39,252 nucleotides of DNA from a bacterium (GCA_030535455.1 JAUNJY010000041.1:1-39252); one strand, 5' to 3'; positions 1 through 8,896 are shown, numbered from the stretch's first letter. Translations and numbers: made by a program. The notes: a model not told the origin generated them from the letters alone.

Positions 1-1451
1 GGTTTTACTGTTGTACTTGGTTTTGCTGTTGTTTGTCCACTTGTTGAAGCAGATGGGGATTGTGTAAGGTTTACAGTTCCTGAAACCATCTTCATTGCTT
101 GGTAGTCAAATTTAATTCTTGCATCAATATCCTGATTTCCCATTAAGGCAACCATTGGATTTACTTTTACGTTAATATATTCTGTGTAAGCTGGAATTTC
201 AAAGGAGAAGCAAATTGGATTTTTATTGCTGTCGTATGCTTCTACTTTTGCAGCTTTATAAGTTCCGTCAGTGGATAATACTTTTAATTCTTGTAAGAAT
301 GCCTTAATTGTTCCCATGTTCATTTCTTTTGTGTAAATGTACATAGTTGATTTGCCGTTCTTTACAGAAACTCTTACTACTTCTTCCATTGCACTTCCTG
401 CCATAGATGCCTGATTGGAAGTTGCATGCCAAAGATAAGCATTTGTTTCATATACACCATCTTTTAATGATTGTGAATTATCTTGCTCTGGCTTAGTTGT
501 TGGAGTTACTGTTGGTGATGGAGTTGGAGTTGCCAAATCGCCTGGTACAACTACTGCACTTCCATCTTTTTTCAATGTTGTCTGATCTAATACAATTCTT
601 ACGATGTGTTTCATTACACCGAAGGATGTACCTGTATTGATTTCCATATATAGATATCCCACTTCACTTAAATCGTTGAAGGTTAATTCTACATATTTCT
701 TTGTTCCATCTTCTGTTACTGTAAGCACTTCTTTTTCTTCTCCAACTACTTGCTGAAGATTTCCGATCATACTGTCGGAATATGCTAATCGAAGTTTTGC
801 AACCTTGCTTTTAACTGTTAATACCGTATTTTCTCTATCAAAATAATTGCCTGCATTGGATGTGCCATCTGAATCTTCTTTTAGTACAGAATACGTAATG
901 CTGTAAGTTCCGTCTGCTAATTCTACTTTTCCTGTGCTTGGTGTTTCTCCGTTGCTAACACCGTCTTTTTTCAAAGTTGTTTCATCTAATACAACTCTAA
1001 CAATGTGTTTCATTGTACCGAATGCTGTACCTGTGTTGATTTCCATATATAAAGACGCGATTTCACTTAAATCATTGAATGTCAATTCTACATATTTCTT
1101 TTCGCCGTCTTCTGTTACTTTTAATTCTTCTTTTTCTTCTCCAACTACTTGATGAAGGTTTCCGATCATGCTGTTTGAGTATACAATTCTAAGTTTTGCT
1201 GTCTTATCTTTTACCGTTAATACGGCAGCTTCTTTTTCAAAATAATTCCCCGCGCTTGATGTATCATCCGTTGTCTCTTTTAACACGGAATAATTGATGC
1301 TGTATGTTCCATCTGCCAATTCAACTTTCCCACTCTTAGTAAGAATGCTGTCTCCTTGTGCAAATGCAGGCACGATAGGCTCCATTACTGTTGTAAACAT
1401 CATTACTGCTGTTGCAGCAACCGCCGCTATTTTGTACTTTATTTTTCTCAT
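1..1451 (-). CDS. Secreted NEAT-domain heme-binding protein, 3' end outside window
   Basis: The first 483 codons are visible; the gene runs off the left edge. Residues 1-31 form a signal peptide ending AFA-Q. Two nearly identical tandem NEAT modules follow (about 45-160 and 178-292), each with DGTYSI, SxAGNYF and a final HIVR(V/I)VLD strand. After a Thr/Pro linker (about 303-328) comes a third, divergent NEAT-like module (about 331-455, YLWHATSNQASMAGSAM), then another Ser/Thr/Pro linker. NEAT domains bind heme at the Gram-positive cell surface. The usual Tyr-x3-Tyr heme motif before the last strand is absent: modules 1 and 2 have a Met-Lys-His stretch there, so the ligand may differ. The start ATG at 1449-1451 is preceded by GGAGG. 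A promoter overlapping a Fur box lies just upstream, so iron repression is expected. Confidence 0.85.
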   Translation of the reverse strand, partial: MRKIKYKIAAVAATAVMMFTTVMEPIVPAFAQGDSILTKSGKVELADGTYSINYSVLKETTDDTSSAGNYFEKEAAVLTVKDKTAKLRIVYSNSMIGNLHQVVGEEKEELKVTEDGEKKYVELTFNDLSEIASLYMEINTGTAFGTMKHIVRVVLDETTLKKDGVSNGETPSTGKVELADGTYSITYSVLKEDSDGTSNAGNYFDRENTVLTVKSKVAKLRLAYSDSMIGNLQQVVGEEKEVLTVTEDGTKKYVELTFNDLSEVGYLYMEINTGTSFGVMKHIVRIVLDQTTLKKDGSAVVVPGDLATPTPSPTVTPTTKPEQDNSQSLKDGVYETNAYLWHATSNQASMAGSAMEEVVRVSVKNGKSTMYIYTKEMNMGTIKAFLQELKVLSTDGTYKAAKVEAYDSNKNPICFSFEIPAYTEYINVKVNPMVALMGNQDIDARIKFDYQAMKMVSGTVNLTQSPSASTSGQTTAKPSTTVK

Positions 1452-1481
1452 ATGTTCCTCCACATGTTATTGTCGTTATCC

Positions 1482-1530
1482 ATCTTAACAAAGTGATGAT
1501 ATGGTGTCAATGAGAATGATTATCAATTGA
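1482..1530 (-). promoter_or_regulatory. Sigma-A promoter with Fur box for the NEAT gene
   Basis: On the minus strand TTGACA (1505-1510) and TAAGAT (1482-1487) are separated by 17 nt. A Fur-type 7-1-7 palindrome, TGAGAATGATTATCA, occupies 1511-1525 and matches the TGATAATnATTATCA consensus at 13 of 14 positions. Its edge abuts the -35 hexamer, a typical repressor placement. Confidence 0.85.
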
Positions 1531-1645
1531 GAAATCTTCTCATTTAAGAAGTACTATTGATAAAAAGCTATTAAAAACTGTCCTTTTTATATATACTATA
1601 GATAATATTTATTAATTAAAGTGCTTACAAAAGGAGGGAATATAT

Positions 1646-3040
1646 ATGAACGAATTAACAATAGATGGTGCTTTACAGCTAATAAAACGCCATAAAGAAT
1701 ATTTTAGTACAAATGAAACAAAGGAAGTATCCTTTCGTATCAAACAATTAAAACGCCTGAAATGGGCTATGAAGTTCTATGAAAAAGAGGTGTTAGACGC
1801 ACTTAAAAAGGATCTCGGTAAACATCCTACAGAGTCCTATATGACCGAGGTTGGTTATGTCTATAAAAGCATTGATGAGATGGTAAAGCAAATCAGTAAA
1901 TGGGCCAAGCCATCCTCCATCAAAACACCATTCTATATGATGCCTGCCAAAAGCTATATGACCTATGACCCATATGGAACCGTATTGATCATTGGACCTT
2001 TCAACTATCCGTATCAGCTTGTTATGGAACCTTTAGTTGGTGCAATTGCTGCCGGTAACTGTGCAGTAGTCAAGCCATCTGAACTGTCTCCAACCGTTGC
2101 TGCTGTAATTACTAAGATTATCAAAAAGGCATTTCGTCCTTCTTATATAGAATATGTAAATGGTTCCGTTCCAACCAATACCGCACTCCTTTCTGTTGAG
2201 TTTGATTATATCTTCTTTACTGGAAGTCCTGCTATTGGAAAAGTAGTTATGGAAGCTGCCGCAAAGCATCTGACTCCGGTTACCTTAGAGCTTGGTGGCA
2301 AGAGCCCTGTCATTATAGACAAAAACTCCAATTTAAAGACTGCGGCAAGACGTATTGTGTGGGGAAAGATGATCAATGCTGGACAGACTTGTGTTGCACC
2401 AGATTATATCTATGTCCATAAAGATGTAAAGGAAGAACTAATTCACCAATTAATCCTTGCTTTTCGACGCAGCCATGGAACTGATGCTTCCACTTCAAAC
2501 TCCTTCGGACGTATTATCAACGATCGCCATACAAAGAGGCTGATTCGCATTATTGATCAGGAAAAAGATAATATTGTCTATGGCGGACAATACAAGGAAG
2601 AAACCCATTATGTTGGGCCTACCATTATAAACGCCACTGACTGGAATTCTCCTTGCATGCAGGAAGAATTATTTGGACCACTCCTTCCTATCATGACATA
2701 CGAAGACTTGGATGATGTAATTGAGGAAATCAACTCCTTCCATAAACCTCTTGCACTTTATGTCTTTTCCAACGATAAGAAGATCCAGCAGAAAGTAATT
2801 CACGAGACTTCCTCTGGCGGTGTATGTATAAATGATGTAGTTTCCCATGTTGCCAATCCAAATTTACCATTTGGAGGTGTGGGCAATTCTGGACTTGGCG
2901 CTTATCATGCCAAAGAAAGTTTCTTCACATTCTCTCATCGAAAGAGTGTATTTAAAAATCTTGGAAGCCTAAGCAGCATCCTTTCAGAACCACCGTACAA
3001 CAAGCTTCAGGATACGATCGTCCGCTTATTCTTTCGATAA
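1646..3040 (+). CDS. Aldehyde dehydrogenase, class 3-like
   Basis: NAD(P)-dependent aldehyde dehydrogenase of 464 aa, resembling the class-3/YwdH-type enzymes that oxidise fatty or aromatic aldehydes to acids. Visible motifs are the fold region GPFNYPYQL (about 117-125), the nucleotide-site loop FFTGSPAIGK (190-199), the general base in TLELGGKSP (Glu215) and the catalytic nucleophile in GQTCVAPDY (Cys249). The length is normal for the class and the C-terminal hydrophobic tail typical of class 3 is present in short form. The start follows AAAGGAGGG at a good distance. It is monocistronic and diverges from the NEAT gene; no plus-strand terminator with a clear U-run was found. The substrate cannot be told from sequence. 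Confidence 0.93.
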   Translation: MNELTIDGALQLIKRHKEYFSTNETKEVSFRIKQLKRLKWAMKFYEKEVLDALKKDLGKHPTESYMTEVGYVYKSIDEMVKQISKWAKPSSIKTPFYMMPAKSYMTYDPYGTVLIIGPFNYPYQLVMEPLVGAIAAGNCAVVKPSELSPTVAAVITKIIKKAFRPSYIEYVNGSVPTNTALLSVEFDYIFFTGSPAIGKVVMEAAAKHLTPVTLELGGKSPVIIDKNSNLKTAARRIVWGKMINAGQTCVAPDYIYVHKDVKEELIHQLILAFRRSHGTDASTSNSFGRIINDRHTKRLIRIIDQEKDNIVYGGQYKEETHYVGPTIINATDWNSPCMQEELFGPLLPIMTYEDLDDVIEEINSFHKPLALYVFSNDKKIQQKVIHETSSGGVCINDVVSHVANPNLPFGGVGNSGLGAYHAKESFFTFSHRKSVFKNLGSLSSILSEPPYNKLQDTIVRLFFR

Positions 3041-3108
3041 ATTCAATCTTTTTAGGGAAGAGAAATTTTCTATAAATCAGAAGAAACATGCATTACAAGT
3101 TTCTCTGG

Positions 3109-3163
3109 TTATCACGACAGTCGCCAAAGTCATGTAGACATGACCTTGGTGACTATCACGTAA
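3109..3163. repeat. Imperfect inverted repeat (hairpin)
   Basis: Arms 3119-3135 and 3138-3154 pair at 15 of 17 positions around a 2-nt loop, with weaker extension on both sides. The heptamer TATCACG occurs on both flanks in direct orientation. It lies between convergent genes and has no clear U-run, so a role as terminator is uncertain. Confidence 0.6.
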
Positions 3164-3170
3164 ATTAAAA

Positions 3171-3200
3171 GACGAGCCAGTGGTAATCCACTGGCTCGTC
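3171..3200 (-). terminator. Intrinsic terminator of the 4943-3251 operon
   Basis: Perfect 13-bp stem (GACGAGCCAGTGG with its complement) and a 4-nt loop, followed on the minus strand by TTTTAATTT. It may also stop read-through from the convergent aldehyde dehydrogenase gene. Confidence 0.85.
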
Positions 3201-3220
3201 TCAAACTGTAGACAAATGAA

Positions 3221-3245
3221 AGCTTGCCGACTTTGTCGACAAGCT
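3221..3245 (-). terminator. Hairpin just after the small acidic gene
   Basis: An 11-bp stem (10 of 11 paired) with a 3-nt loop begins 6 bp beyond the stop codon at 3251. It is followed on the minus strand by TTTCATTTG. Probably a first, weaker stop before the strong terminator at 3171-3200. Confidence 0.55.
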
Positions 3246-3250
3246 GAAAC

Positions 3251-3472
3251 TTATCTGCTTGAAAGTTCTTGTTTAAATACTCGTTTATATTCTTCCCAGA
3301 TTTCCGCATTGTAATGCTCTGGAAGCATCTTAATCTGTCGTTCTAACTCGATGATATGATTTTTAATTTCCCAGTCTTCCATCTCTTCGATCTCTTCTGG
3401 TTCATCGTCCTGGTTGTAATATACCGTAAAATCAATATCTTCATAATATAAATCATCTACAAAAATGTTCAT
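3251..3472 (-). CDS. Small acidic protein of unknown function
   Basis: 73 aa, strongly acidic (an EEIEEMEDWE stretch at about 27-36), with no signal peptide, membrane segment or cysteine. The second half looks helical and amphipathic (IIELERQIKMLPEHY). It starts 10 nt after the stop of the Asp-box membrane protein, and the AGGA that overlaps that stop codon can serve as ribosome binding site, so the two are probably translationally coupled. I do not recognise the family; a cytoplasmic partner of the upstream membrane protein is a guess from position only. Confidence 0.6.
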   Translation of the reverse strand: MNIFVDDLYYEDIDFTVYYNQDDEPEEIEEMEDWEIKNHIIELERQIKMLPEHYNAEIWEEYKRVFKQELSSR

Positions 3473-3482
3473 TGTTTCTTAT

Positions 3483-4943
3483 CTATCCTATTTCATCATT
3501 ATTTGGGTCAACTTCCTTTACATAAGTCCAGGTAAGACCCTTGTCTTTGGAAGTAAATAAGGCTTCTATGCCACCTTTATAATCGCCATCTGCACCTTGG
3601 GACACTCTTATAGTTAAAGAGTCTCCTTCTATTTCCGGCACTCCTGGAAGATCAAAAGAAACATTTGCCTTGTCTGATTGTATCACAATTTTGTTAAATG
3701 TGGTACCACCATCTTCGGTACGATATAATGATCCCTGATCTCCAGATGCATTTGCAAGACATAAGAAACCAATCTTTTTATCTATAAAAGATATTCCCTG
3801 ACAGTCGCCGCCTTGCCCTGTAAATGGATCCTTATTTATTACCTTATAATTGTTCCCGCCATCGATTGTTTTATAAAGAGAATAGTAATAGGTACCAAGG
3901 GCAGCATCTACTGTGACGACACAATAGCCTGTTTCTTCATCCACCATGTATTCCAATATCACCGGATATCCATCCAGTTCCTCTGTTACACCTGATTGTC
4001 CTTGACTGTCATCCGAAAACTGTGAGCCATCATCTGAGATAATACTATCGCTATTTTCTATAAATATATAGTCCACTCTATCTATATCTGCCTTCCCTCT
4101 GTAAAGGTAACAAGAAACCAGGTTGCCATACTCCGTCAATTGGCTCATATCTGCTAGCTGAGTACTTCCATATTTATCTATAAAATTAAGATTAACTGCA
4201 TTGAAAGGGAGATGTTGTCTTCCACTATAAGTAAGACGAATTAGACTTACCTCCGTATCCAGTAGATCTTTATTTAATGCAATAGCACGAAATGTCTGTA
4301 AGAAAGGAGTAAGCTGTTCATTTTGATCTAAGTTACTTGATAAATTCTTCTCTCTTTTAATGGTCAGCGTATCGTTTACGCTGGTATCATAATTCAGATT
4401 ATATGCCCTGATTCTTTCGTCATGATCTTTTCCGTAAATAGTACCTTTGAGCAAGGTAAGTGACCCGTCTCTTTTATATTCAACTTGTAATTCGCCTTTT
4501 ATGTATAGTGTTGAGTCAAGCTCTACTTCTTCACCAATGTTTTTCACTAATTTTTCAAATCCATCCAAGTAAACGTTTTTATTTGTCAGTATCATTGCAT
4601 AACCTTTTACCATCTTAGTTATGGTTGTTCGAAAAACTCCTTCAGAATCTGCCAGACTATGTAAGGACATTCCCATACAAGTTCCTCCGATTACTGTAAG
4701 TATCACGCCATAGCAAACAATGACCATCTTACTTCCGAATAATCGCTTCTTTCCTGCCTTCCATGCAACTGCCCAAGAAATATAATATATCGTAAGGATG
4801 AAACACAATATGACAATGGGAATACGGAGCAACAGTCCTCCATAGGTACACATTCTGATCATTGTGATACCGCCAATTGTAAATATGACTAAAAATATAC
4901 AGTGAACGACCATGGCTATGCACAGCTGCTTTTTAGTATTCAT
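3483..4943 (-). CDS. Membrane protein with C-terminal Asp-box (BNR-like) repeats
   Basis: 486 aa. The N-terminal 100 residues contain three hydrophobic segments (about 8-29, 34-58, 73-95). The middle part (about 105-300) has no recognised motif. The last 170 residues carry three Asp-box-like blades: YKTIDGGNNYK, YRTEDGGTTFN and FTSKDKGLTW, the S/T-x-D-x-G-x-x-(W/F/Y) pattern of sialidase-type beta-propeller strands. Three boxes are too few for a sialidase and no catalytic Arg triad is evident, so this is more likely an extracytoplasmic binding or sensing domain than an enzyme. Start ATG follows AAGGAGG. It is first gene of a two-gene operon with the 73-aa protein. Confidence 0.7.
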   Translation of the reverse strand: MNTKKQLCIAMVVHCIFLVIFTIGGITMIRMCTYGGLLLRIPIVILCFILTIYYISWAVAWKAGKKRLFGSKMVIVCYGVILTVIGGTCMGMSLHSLADSEGVFRTTITKMVKGYAMILTNKNVYLDGFEKLVKNIGEEVELDSTLYIKGELQVEYKRDGSLTLLKGTIYGKDHDERIRAYNLNYDTSVNDTLTIKREKNLSSNLDQNEQLTPFLQTFRAIALNKDLLDTEVSLIRLTYSGRQHLPFNAVNLNFIDKYGSTQLADMSQLTEYGNLVSCYLYRGKADIDRVDYIFIENSDSIISDDGSQFSDDSQGQSGVTEELDGYPVILEYMVDEETGYCVVTVDAALGTYYYSLYKTIDGGNNYKVINKDPFTGQGGDCQGISFIDKKIGFLCLANASGDQGSLYRTEDGGTTFNKIVIQSDKANVSFDLPGVPEIEGDSLTIRVSQGADGDYKGGIEALFTSKDKGLTWTYVKEVDPNNDEIG

Positions 4944-5037
4944 AGTTATCCTCCTTAACTTTTTTCTTATTATAGCACAACCTGACTAAAAGCAATTATA
5001 TAAATTGTATTCAGAACCAAGTGAGTTCGCATCATAT

Positions 5038-5059
5038 GCCCTGTCTTCTAGGGCCTTTT
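5038..5059 (+). terminator. Weak orphan plus-strand hairpin with U-run
   Basis: GCCCT and AGGGC flank a 7-nt loop and are followed by CTTTTT on the plus strand. No plus-strand gene ends nearby; either a chance hairpin or the end of an antisense transcript. Confidence 0.25.
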
Positions 5060-5106
5060 TCATTTATAAGAAGCTGTACGAAGAGAAGTTTACTATAGAT
5101 ACAAAA

Positions 5107-5133
5107 AGAGGCCCCTTTAGTAAAGGGACCTCT
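5107..5133 (-). terminator. Terminator of the siderophore ABC operon
   Basis: A stem of about 12 bp (AGAGGTCCCTTT on the minus strand) with one mismatch and a short loop, followed by TTTTTG on the minus strand, 17 bp past the stop codon of the binding protein. Confidence 0.9.
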
Positions 5134-5150
5134 CAGACTGTAAATTATTC

Positions 5151-6083
5151 TTATTTTAAAGCTGCAATAACTTCATCAATCTGAACTGTTGTAGAGTTAA
5201 GACCGCCACCTGATAAATACCAAAGTGTAGAATCTAAGTAAACCATCTTATTGTTTTTTGCTGCATTTGTACCATTTACTAAGTCATTGTTTAATGTATC
5301 TTTTGCGTATACAGAACCACCTACCGCTGCACTACGATCGATTACGAAGATGATATCTGGATTTGTTTCTGAGATATATTCATAACTTGCATCTTGTCCA
5401 TGTGTGGAAACTGCAATGTTTTCATCTGCACATTTTACTTCTAAAGAGTCATGCATAAATCCATAACGAGAACCTTTACCGTAAACAGAAAGGCTGCCTT
5501 CATTTGCTAAAAGAATTAAAGCTTTTTCATCTGATGCATTTGCAAGAGTTTTTGCCTCTTCTGCTTTTTGATCAAGTTCTGCTAATTTTGCATTTGCTTC
5601 TTCCGTTTTGCCAAAGATTGTTGCTACGTTGTTAATGCTTTCTTTTACATCATCCATATAAGTTTCAGCATTTAAAGATACATAGATTGTTGGAGCGATC
5701 TTGCTTAATTCATCGTAGTAACTTTCAAGTCTTCCACTGATAAAGATTACATCTGGTGCAAAATCATAGATTGCTTCTACATTTGCTTCTTTCATACTTC
5801 CCACGTTTGTTGCAGTCTCTTCATAACCTTTTAAGTATTCAGGAAGATTACTTGGAAGACCAAGTTCTACATCTACACCTAATGCATCGATTGTATCAAG
5901 TACGGATAATTCAAATACTACTGCTTTTTTCACATCAGTAGGTACTTGTGCTTCCCCTTTGGAATGTTTGATTGTCACTGTTTCTACATTTTCATTGCTT
6001 GTATCTGCTTGCTTGCTTCCGCAACCAGTTAACATGCTCATAGTCATTACAGCGATTGCTGCAGCTGCTAAAAATTTTCTCAT
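5151..6083 (-). CDS. Siderophore-binding lipoprotein of ABC importer (YclQ/CeuE-like)
   Basis: 310 aa extracytoplasmic solute-binding lipoprotein. The signal peptide ends in lipobox LTGC with Cys21 as lipidation site. The rest is a TroA/FepB-fold, class III binding protein: N-lobe with VKKAVVFELSVLDTIDALGV and NVEAIYDFAPDVIFISGR, C-lobe with NPDIIFVIDR. The gene order (two FecCD permeases, ATPase, binding protein) and the sequence style match the petrobactin/catecholate systems YclNOPQ of Bacillus subtilis and CeuBCDE of Campylobacter. The exact ligand (petrobactin, an enterobactin breakdown product or another catecholate) cannot be decided. Last gene of the Fur-controlled operon; starts after GAGGAGA. 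Confidence 0.88.
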   Translation of the reverse strand: MRKFLAAAAIAVMTMSMLTGCGSKQADTSNENVETVTIKHSKGEAQVPTDVKKAVVFELSVLDTIDALGVDVELGLPSNLPEYLKGYEETATNVGSMKEANVEAIYDFAPDVIFISGRLESYYDELSKIAPTIYVSLNAETYMDDVKESINNVATIFGKTEEANAKLAELDQKAEEAKTLANASDEKALILLANEGSLSVYGKGSRYGFMHDSLEVKCADENIAVSTHGQDASYEYISETNPDIIFVIDRSAAVGGSVYAKDTLNNDLVNGTNAAKNNKMVYLDSTLWYLSGGGLNSTTVQIDEVIAALK

Positions 6084-6113
6084 TTCTTATTCTCCTCTTT
6101 TTCTTATAATTTC

Positions 6114-6872
6114 TTACTTATAATAAACACAGATTTTATCATTATTGATTTCTTTGATATTGATTTTCATATCGTAAATCTCTTCTAATGTTTCTTCTGT
6201 TAACACTTCATCAATTGGTCCATCCTTGATTACACGACCTTGTTTCATTGCAATAATGTGGTCCGCATAGCAGGAAACATAATTAATATCATGGATGACT
6301 ACGAATACAGTCTTATTAAGCTCATCTACTAACTTTCTTAAGATTTTCATAATCTTAACAGAATGGCGCATATCTAAGTTATTTAATGGCTCATCTAAGA
6401 AGATGTACTCTGTATCCTGTGCAACTGTCATTGCTATATATGCCATCTGTCTTTGCCCGCCACTTAATTCATCAAGGTAACGATCCTGTAAATCAGTAAG
6501 ACCAAGATAGTCAATTGCTTCGTTAATCTTTTGCTCACATTCTTTTGTAAGTTTCCCTTTAGAATGTGGGAAACGGCCAAATGTTACTAGCTCCCTTACG
6601 GTAAGACGAATATTTAAATGGTTGGACTGTTTTAAAATAGCAAGTCGCTTGGATAACTCTTCGTTCTTCCAGTTTTTCAGTTCCACATCATCAATGAATA
6701 CTTCCCCATCGTTTTTGGATAACGTTCTGCTGATAATGGATAGAAGAGTACTCTTACCTGCTCCGTTGCTTCCGATAAATGCAACAATTTTTCCTTTTGG
6801 GAGAGTCAGGTCTACGTGGTCAACTACTTTTTTCTCACCATAACGTTTTACAATATTTTTTACGCTAATCAT
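6114..6872 (-). CDS. Siderophore ABC importer ATPase (YclP-like)
   Basis: 252 aa ATPase of the FepC family that energises iron-siderophore uptake. Walker A GSNGAGKST (34-42), ABC signature LSGGQRQ (about 136), Walker B YIFLDEPL and the switch His in VVIHDINY are all present. The start codon overlaps the stop of the upstream permease (ATGA), with AAGGAGAG inside the permease end, so the two are translationally coupled. Length and motif set are normal for the family. Confidence 0.92.
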   Translation of the reverse strand: MISVKNIVKRYGEKKVVDHVDLTLPKGKIVAFIGSNGAGKSTLLSIISRTLSKNDGEVFIDDVELKNWKNEELSKRLAILKQSNHLNIRLTVRELVTFGRFPHSKGKLTKECEQKINEAIDYLGLTDLQDRYLDELSGGQRQMAYIAMTVAQDTEYIFLDEPLNNLDMRHSVKIMKILRKLVDELNKTVFVVIHDINYVSCYADHIIAMKQGRVIKDGPIDEVLTEETLEEIYDMKINIKEINNDKICVYYK

Positions 6873-7831
6873 CGTTTACTCTCCTTAATCATGATATAGA
6901 TGAAATAAATTCCGCCCACGAAGTTAATAATCGTGCTGCTTGTTGTTTCAAATGCGAATACTCGCTCAACTAATAGGATACTGAATGTTAATGCAAATGC
7001 ACCTAATACTGTGGCACCTATCACTAATTTTGTATGCTTAAATGTTCTCTGCATTTCTCTGGATAAGCTGACTACTAAAATTCCAAGGAACGTAATTGGT
7101 CCAACTAATACGGTAGAAATACTGATTACGATAGAAATTACTATTAATGTCTTCATTACCACTCGTTTATAAGGAACTCCTAAATTAATCGCATGGTCTT
7201 GTCCTAATGAAATAACATCAAGGTATTTTAAATCCCTATAGGTAGTGATCACTACCAAGGCTACGATCACTGTACAAATCCCTAATAATTCGGTATTGAT
7301 GTTGTTAAAGCTGGCAAACATCTTTCCTTGTAAGACCTGGAATTCATTTGGATCTAATACGACCTGCATGAACGTTGACATGCCGCCAAATAAATTTCCT
7401 AAGATCATACCTGCTAATACGAGGAAGTAAATATTCTTTCCATCTCCTTTAAACAGGAAGATAAACAATAGGAAGGACATTCCTACCATAGCTCCTACGG
7501 AAATAAAGAACTGTGTGTATCCAGTCATCATATTTAAGGTTCCTGAACCAAAGAAGAATACTACGAATGTCTGGATAAATAAATATAAGGAATCAAGTCC
7601 CATAACACTAGGTGTCAGGATCTTGTTATTTGTAATTGTCTGAAATGTTACTGCGGAATAACCAATACAGTAACTTACCAATAGTACTGCCCACATCTTG
7701 ATCAGACGTTTTGGAAGGAAATAATTTATATTGCGTTCCGTAAGTCCCATCATGATAAATGCAATCATTAGTACTGCGGTAAGGACAGTGATGATGATGA
7801 TTGCTTTATTTTCTGCATATTTTTTTCTCAT
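6869..7831 (-). CDS. Siderophore ABC importer permease 2 (FecCD family, YclO-like)
   Basis: 320 aa integral membrane permease with about nine hydrophobic segments; the central region GMILGNLFGGMSTFMQ and the later GPITFLGILVVSLSREM correspond to the conserved transmembrane and ATPase-contact segments of FecCD permeases. It forms a heterodimer with the product of 7868-8839. It follows that gene by 36 nt with AAAGGG before the ATG and overlaps the ATPase gene by 4 nt. Confidence 0.9.
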   Translation of the reverse strand: MRKKYAENKAIIIITVLTAVLMIAFIMMGLTERNINYFLPKRLIKMWAVLLVSYCIGYSAVTFQTITNNKILTPSVMGLDSLYLFIQTFVVFFFGSGTLNMMTGYTQFFISVGAMVGMSFLLFIFLFKGDGKNIYFLVLAGMILGNLFGGMSTFMQVVLDPNEFQVLQGKMFASFNNINTELLGICTVIVALVVITTYRDLKYLDVISLGQDHAINLGVPYKRVVMKTLIVISIVISISTVLVGPITFLGILVVSLSREMQRTFKHTKLVIGATVLGAFALTFSILLVERVFAFETTSSTIINFVGGIYFIYIMIKESKR

Positions 7832-7867
7832 ACGCTACCCTTTCTTAACTAAACTTGCTGTCGTCTT

Positions 7868-8839
7868 TTAAGCTGCTTTCTTTCTTGTAAGTAGGAATAA
7901 GAAAATTCCACTTCCTAAAATACTAACGACTACACTAATGGATACTTCATATGGTGCTAAAATCTTACGACCGATAATATCGCACACTAATACGAATAAA
8001 GCTCCAAAGATTGCTGTATCAAATAATGTATTCTTTAAGTTATCACCTTTGAACATTGCAACAATGTTTGGAACAATCAATCCAATAAACGGAATACTTC
8101 CGATCGTTACTACGGTTACCGATGTAATAAATGCTACGATTACCATACCAATCGTTACAATGGCTTTATGGTTAAGCCCTAAGCTTGTGGCAAATCCGTC
8201 GCCCATTCCAGCGATTGTAAATTTATTTGCATAAAAGTATGCAATAAATAAAAATGGAATTCCGATATATAACAACTCATAATTTCCTTTGATGATCAGT
8301 GAAAAGCTACCTTGTAACCAGGATGACATATTCTGTACGATGTCATATTTATAAGCAAAGAAGCTTGTGATAGAGCCTACAACGTTACCAAGCATCATAC
8401 CTACCAATGGAACTAATACCATATTCTTAAATTTAAGCTTGTTTAAGATATACATAAAGAACATGGTTCCTAGTAAGGAAATGATAAATGCACAGATGAT
8501 CTTGACCATCTTTGATTGTCCGCCTGCACAGATCATGGCTACTAATACGCCAAGCTTGCACCATTCCATGGTTCCTGCCGTTGCGGGACTTACAAATTTA
8601 TTGCTTGTAATTGTCTGCATGATAAGACCGGCGATACTTAAGGATGCTCCGGTTACTAATATGCTGACCAATCTTGGAATACGACTAATTAGCGCGAGGC
8701 TGACATCGTCGCCCTTTCCTGTAAATAAACCTAATATGCTAAACTCTTTCACACCAATTCCTAAAGAAAAGATGGATAAGAGGACTAATACCGTTAATAA
8801 CATTGTTCTTGAAAAAAGAACTGACTTGAGTTTTTTCAT
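7868..8839 (-). CDS. Siderophore ABC importer permease 1 (FecCD family, YclN-like)
   Basis: 323 aa permease, first gene of the importer operon. About nine transmembrane helices; conserved blocks include RIPRLVSILVTGASLSIAGL (about 49-68), GMMLGNVVGSITSFF and GSIPFIGLIVPNIVAMF, the latter being the typical FecCD segment before the ATPase coupling helix. The ATG follows GGAGGAG. It lies directly downstream of a promoter whose -35 box sits inside a Fur box. Confidence 0.9.
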   Translation of the reverse strand: MKKLKSVLFSRTMLLTVLVLLSIFSLGIGVKEFSILGLFTGKGDDVSLALISRIPRLVSILVTGASLSIAGLIMQTITSNKFVSPATAGTMEWCKLGVLVAMICAGGQSKMVKIICAFIISLLGTMFFMYILNKLKFKNMVLVPLVGMMLGNVVGSITSFFAYKYDIVQNMSSWLQGSFSLIIKGNYELLYIGIPFLFIAYFYANKFTIAGMGDGFATSLGLNHKAIVTIGMVIVAFITSVTVVTIGSIPFIGLIVPNIVAMFKGDNLKNTLFDTAIFGALFVLVCDIIGRKILAPYEVSISVVVSILGSGIFLFLLTRKKAA

Positions 8840-8863
8840 TTTTTTCTCCTCCGTTATAAGTAT

Positions 8864-8896
8864 ATTGTAACCTTATTGATAATGATTGTCAATTAT
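8864..8896 (-). promoter_or_regulatory. Fur-repressible promoter of the siderophore importer operon
   Basis: On the minus strand TTGACA (8887-8892) and TACAAT (8864-8869) are 17 nt apart. The Fur palindrome TGATAATGATTGTCA (8877-8891) matches the 7-1-7 consensus at 13 of 14 positions and covers most of the -35 hexamer. Fur bound here would block RNA polymerase when iron is plentiful. Confidence 0.9.

Noticed and set aside
8367-8870. 167-aa plus-strand open frame
   Set aside because: Lies opposite the FecCD permease gene, has no ribosome binding site, and its composition (Met/Ile/Thr-rich) is the mirror of transmembrane codons.
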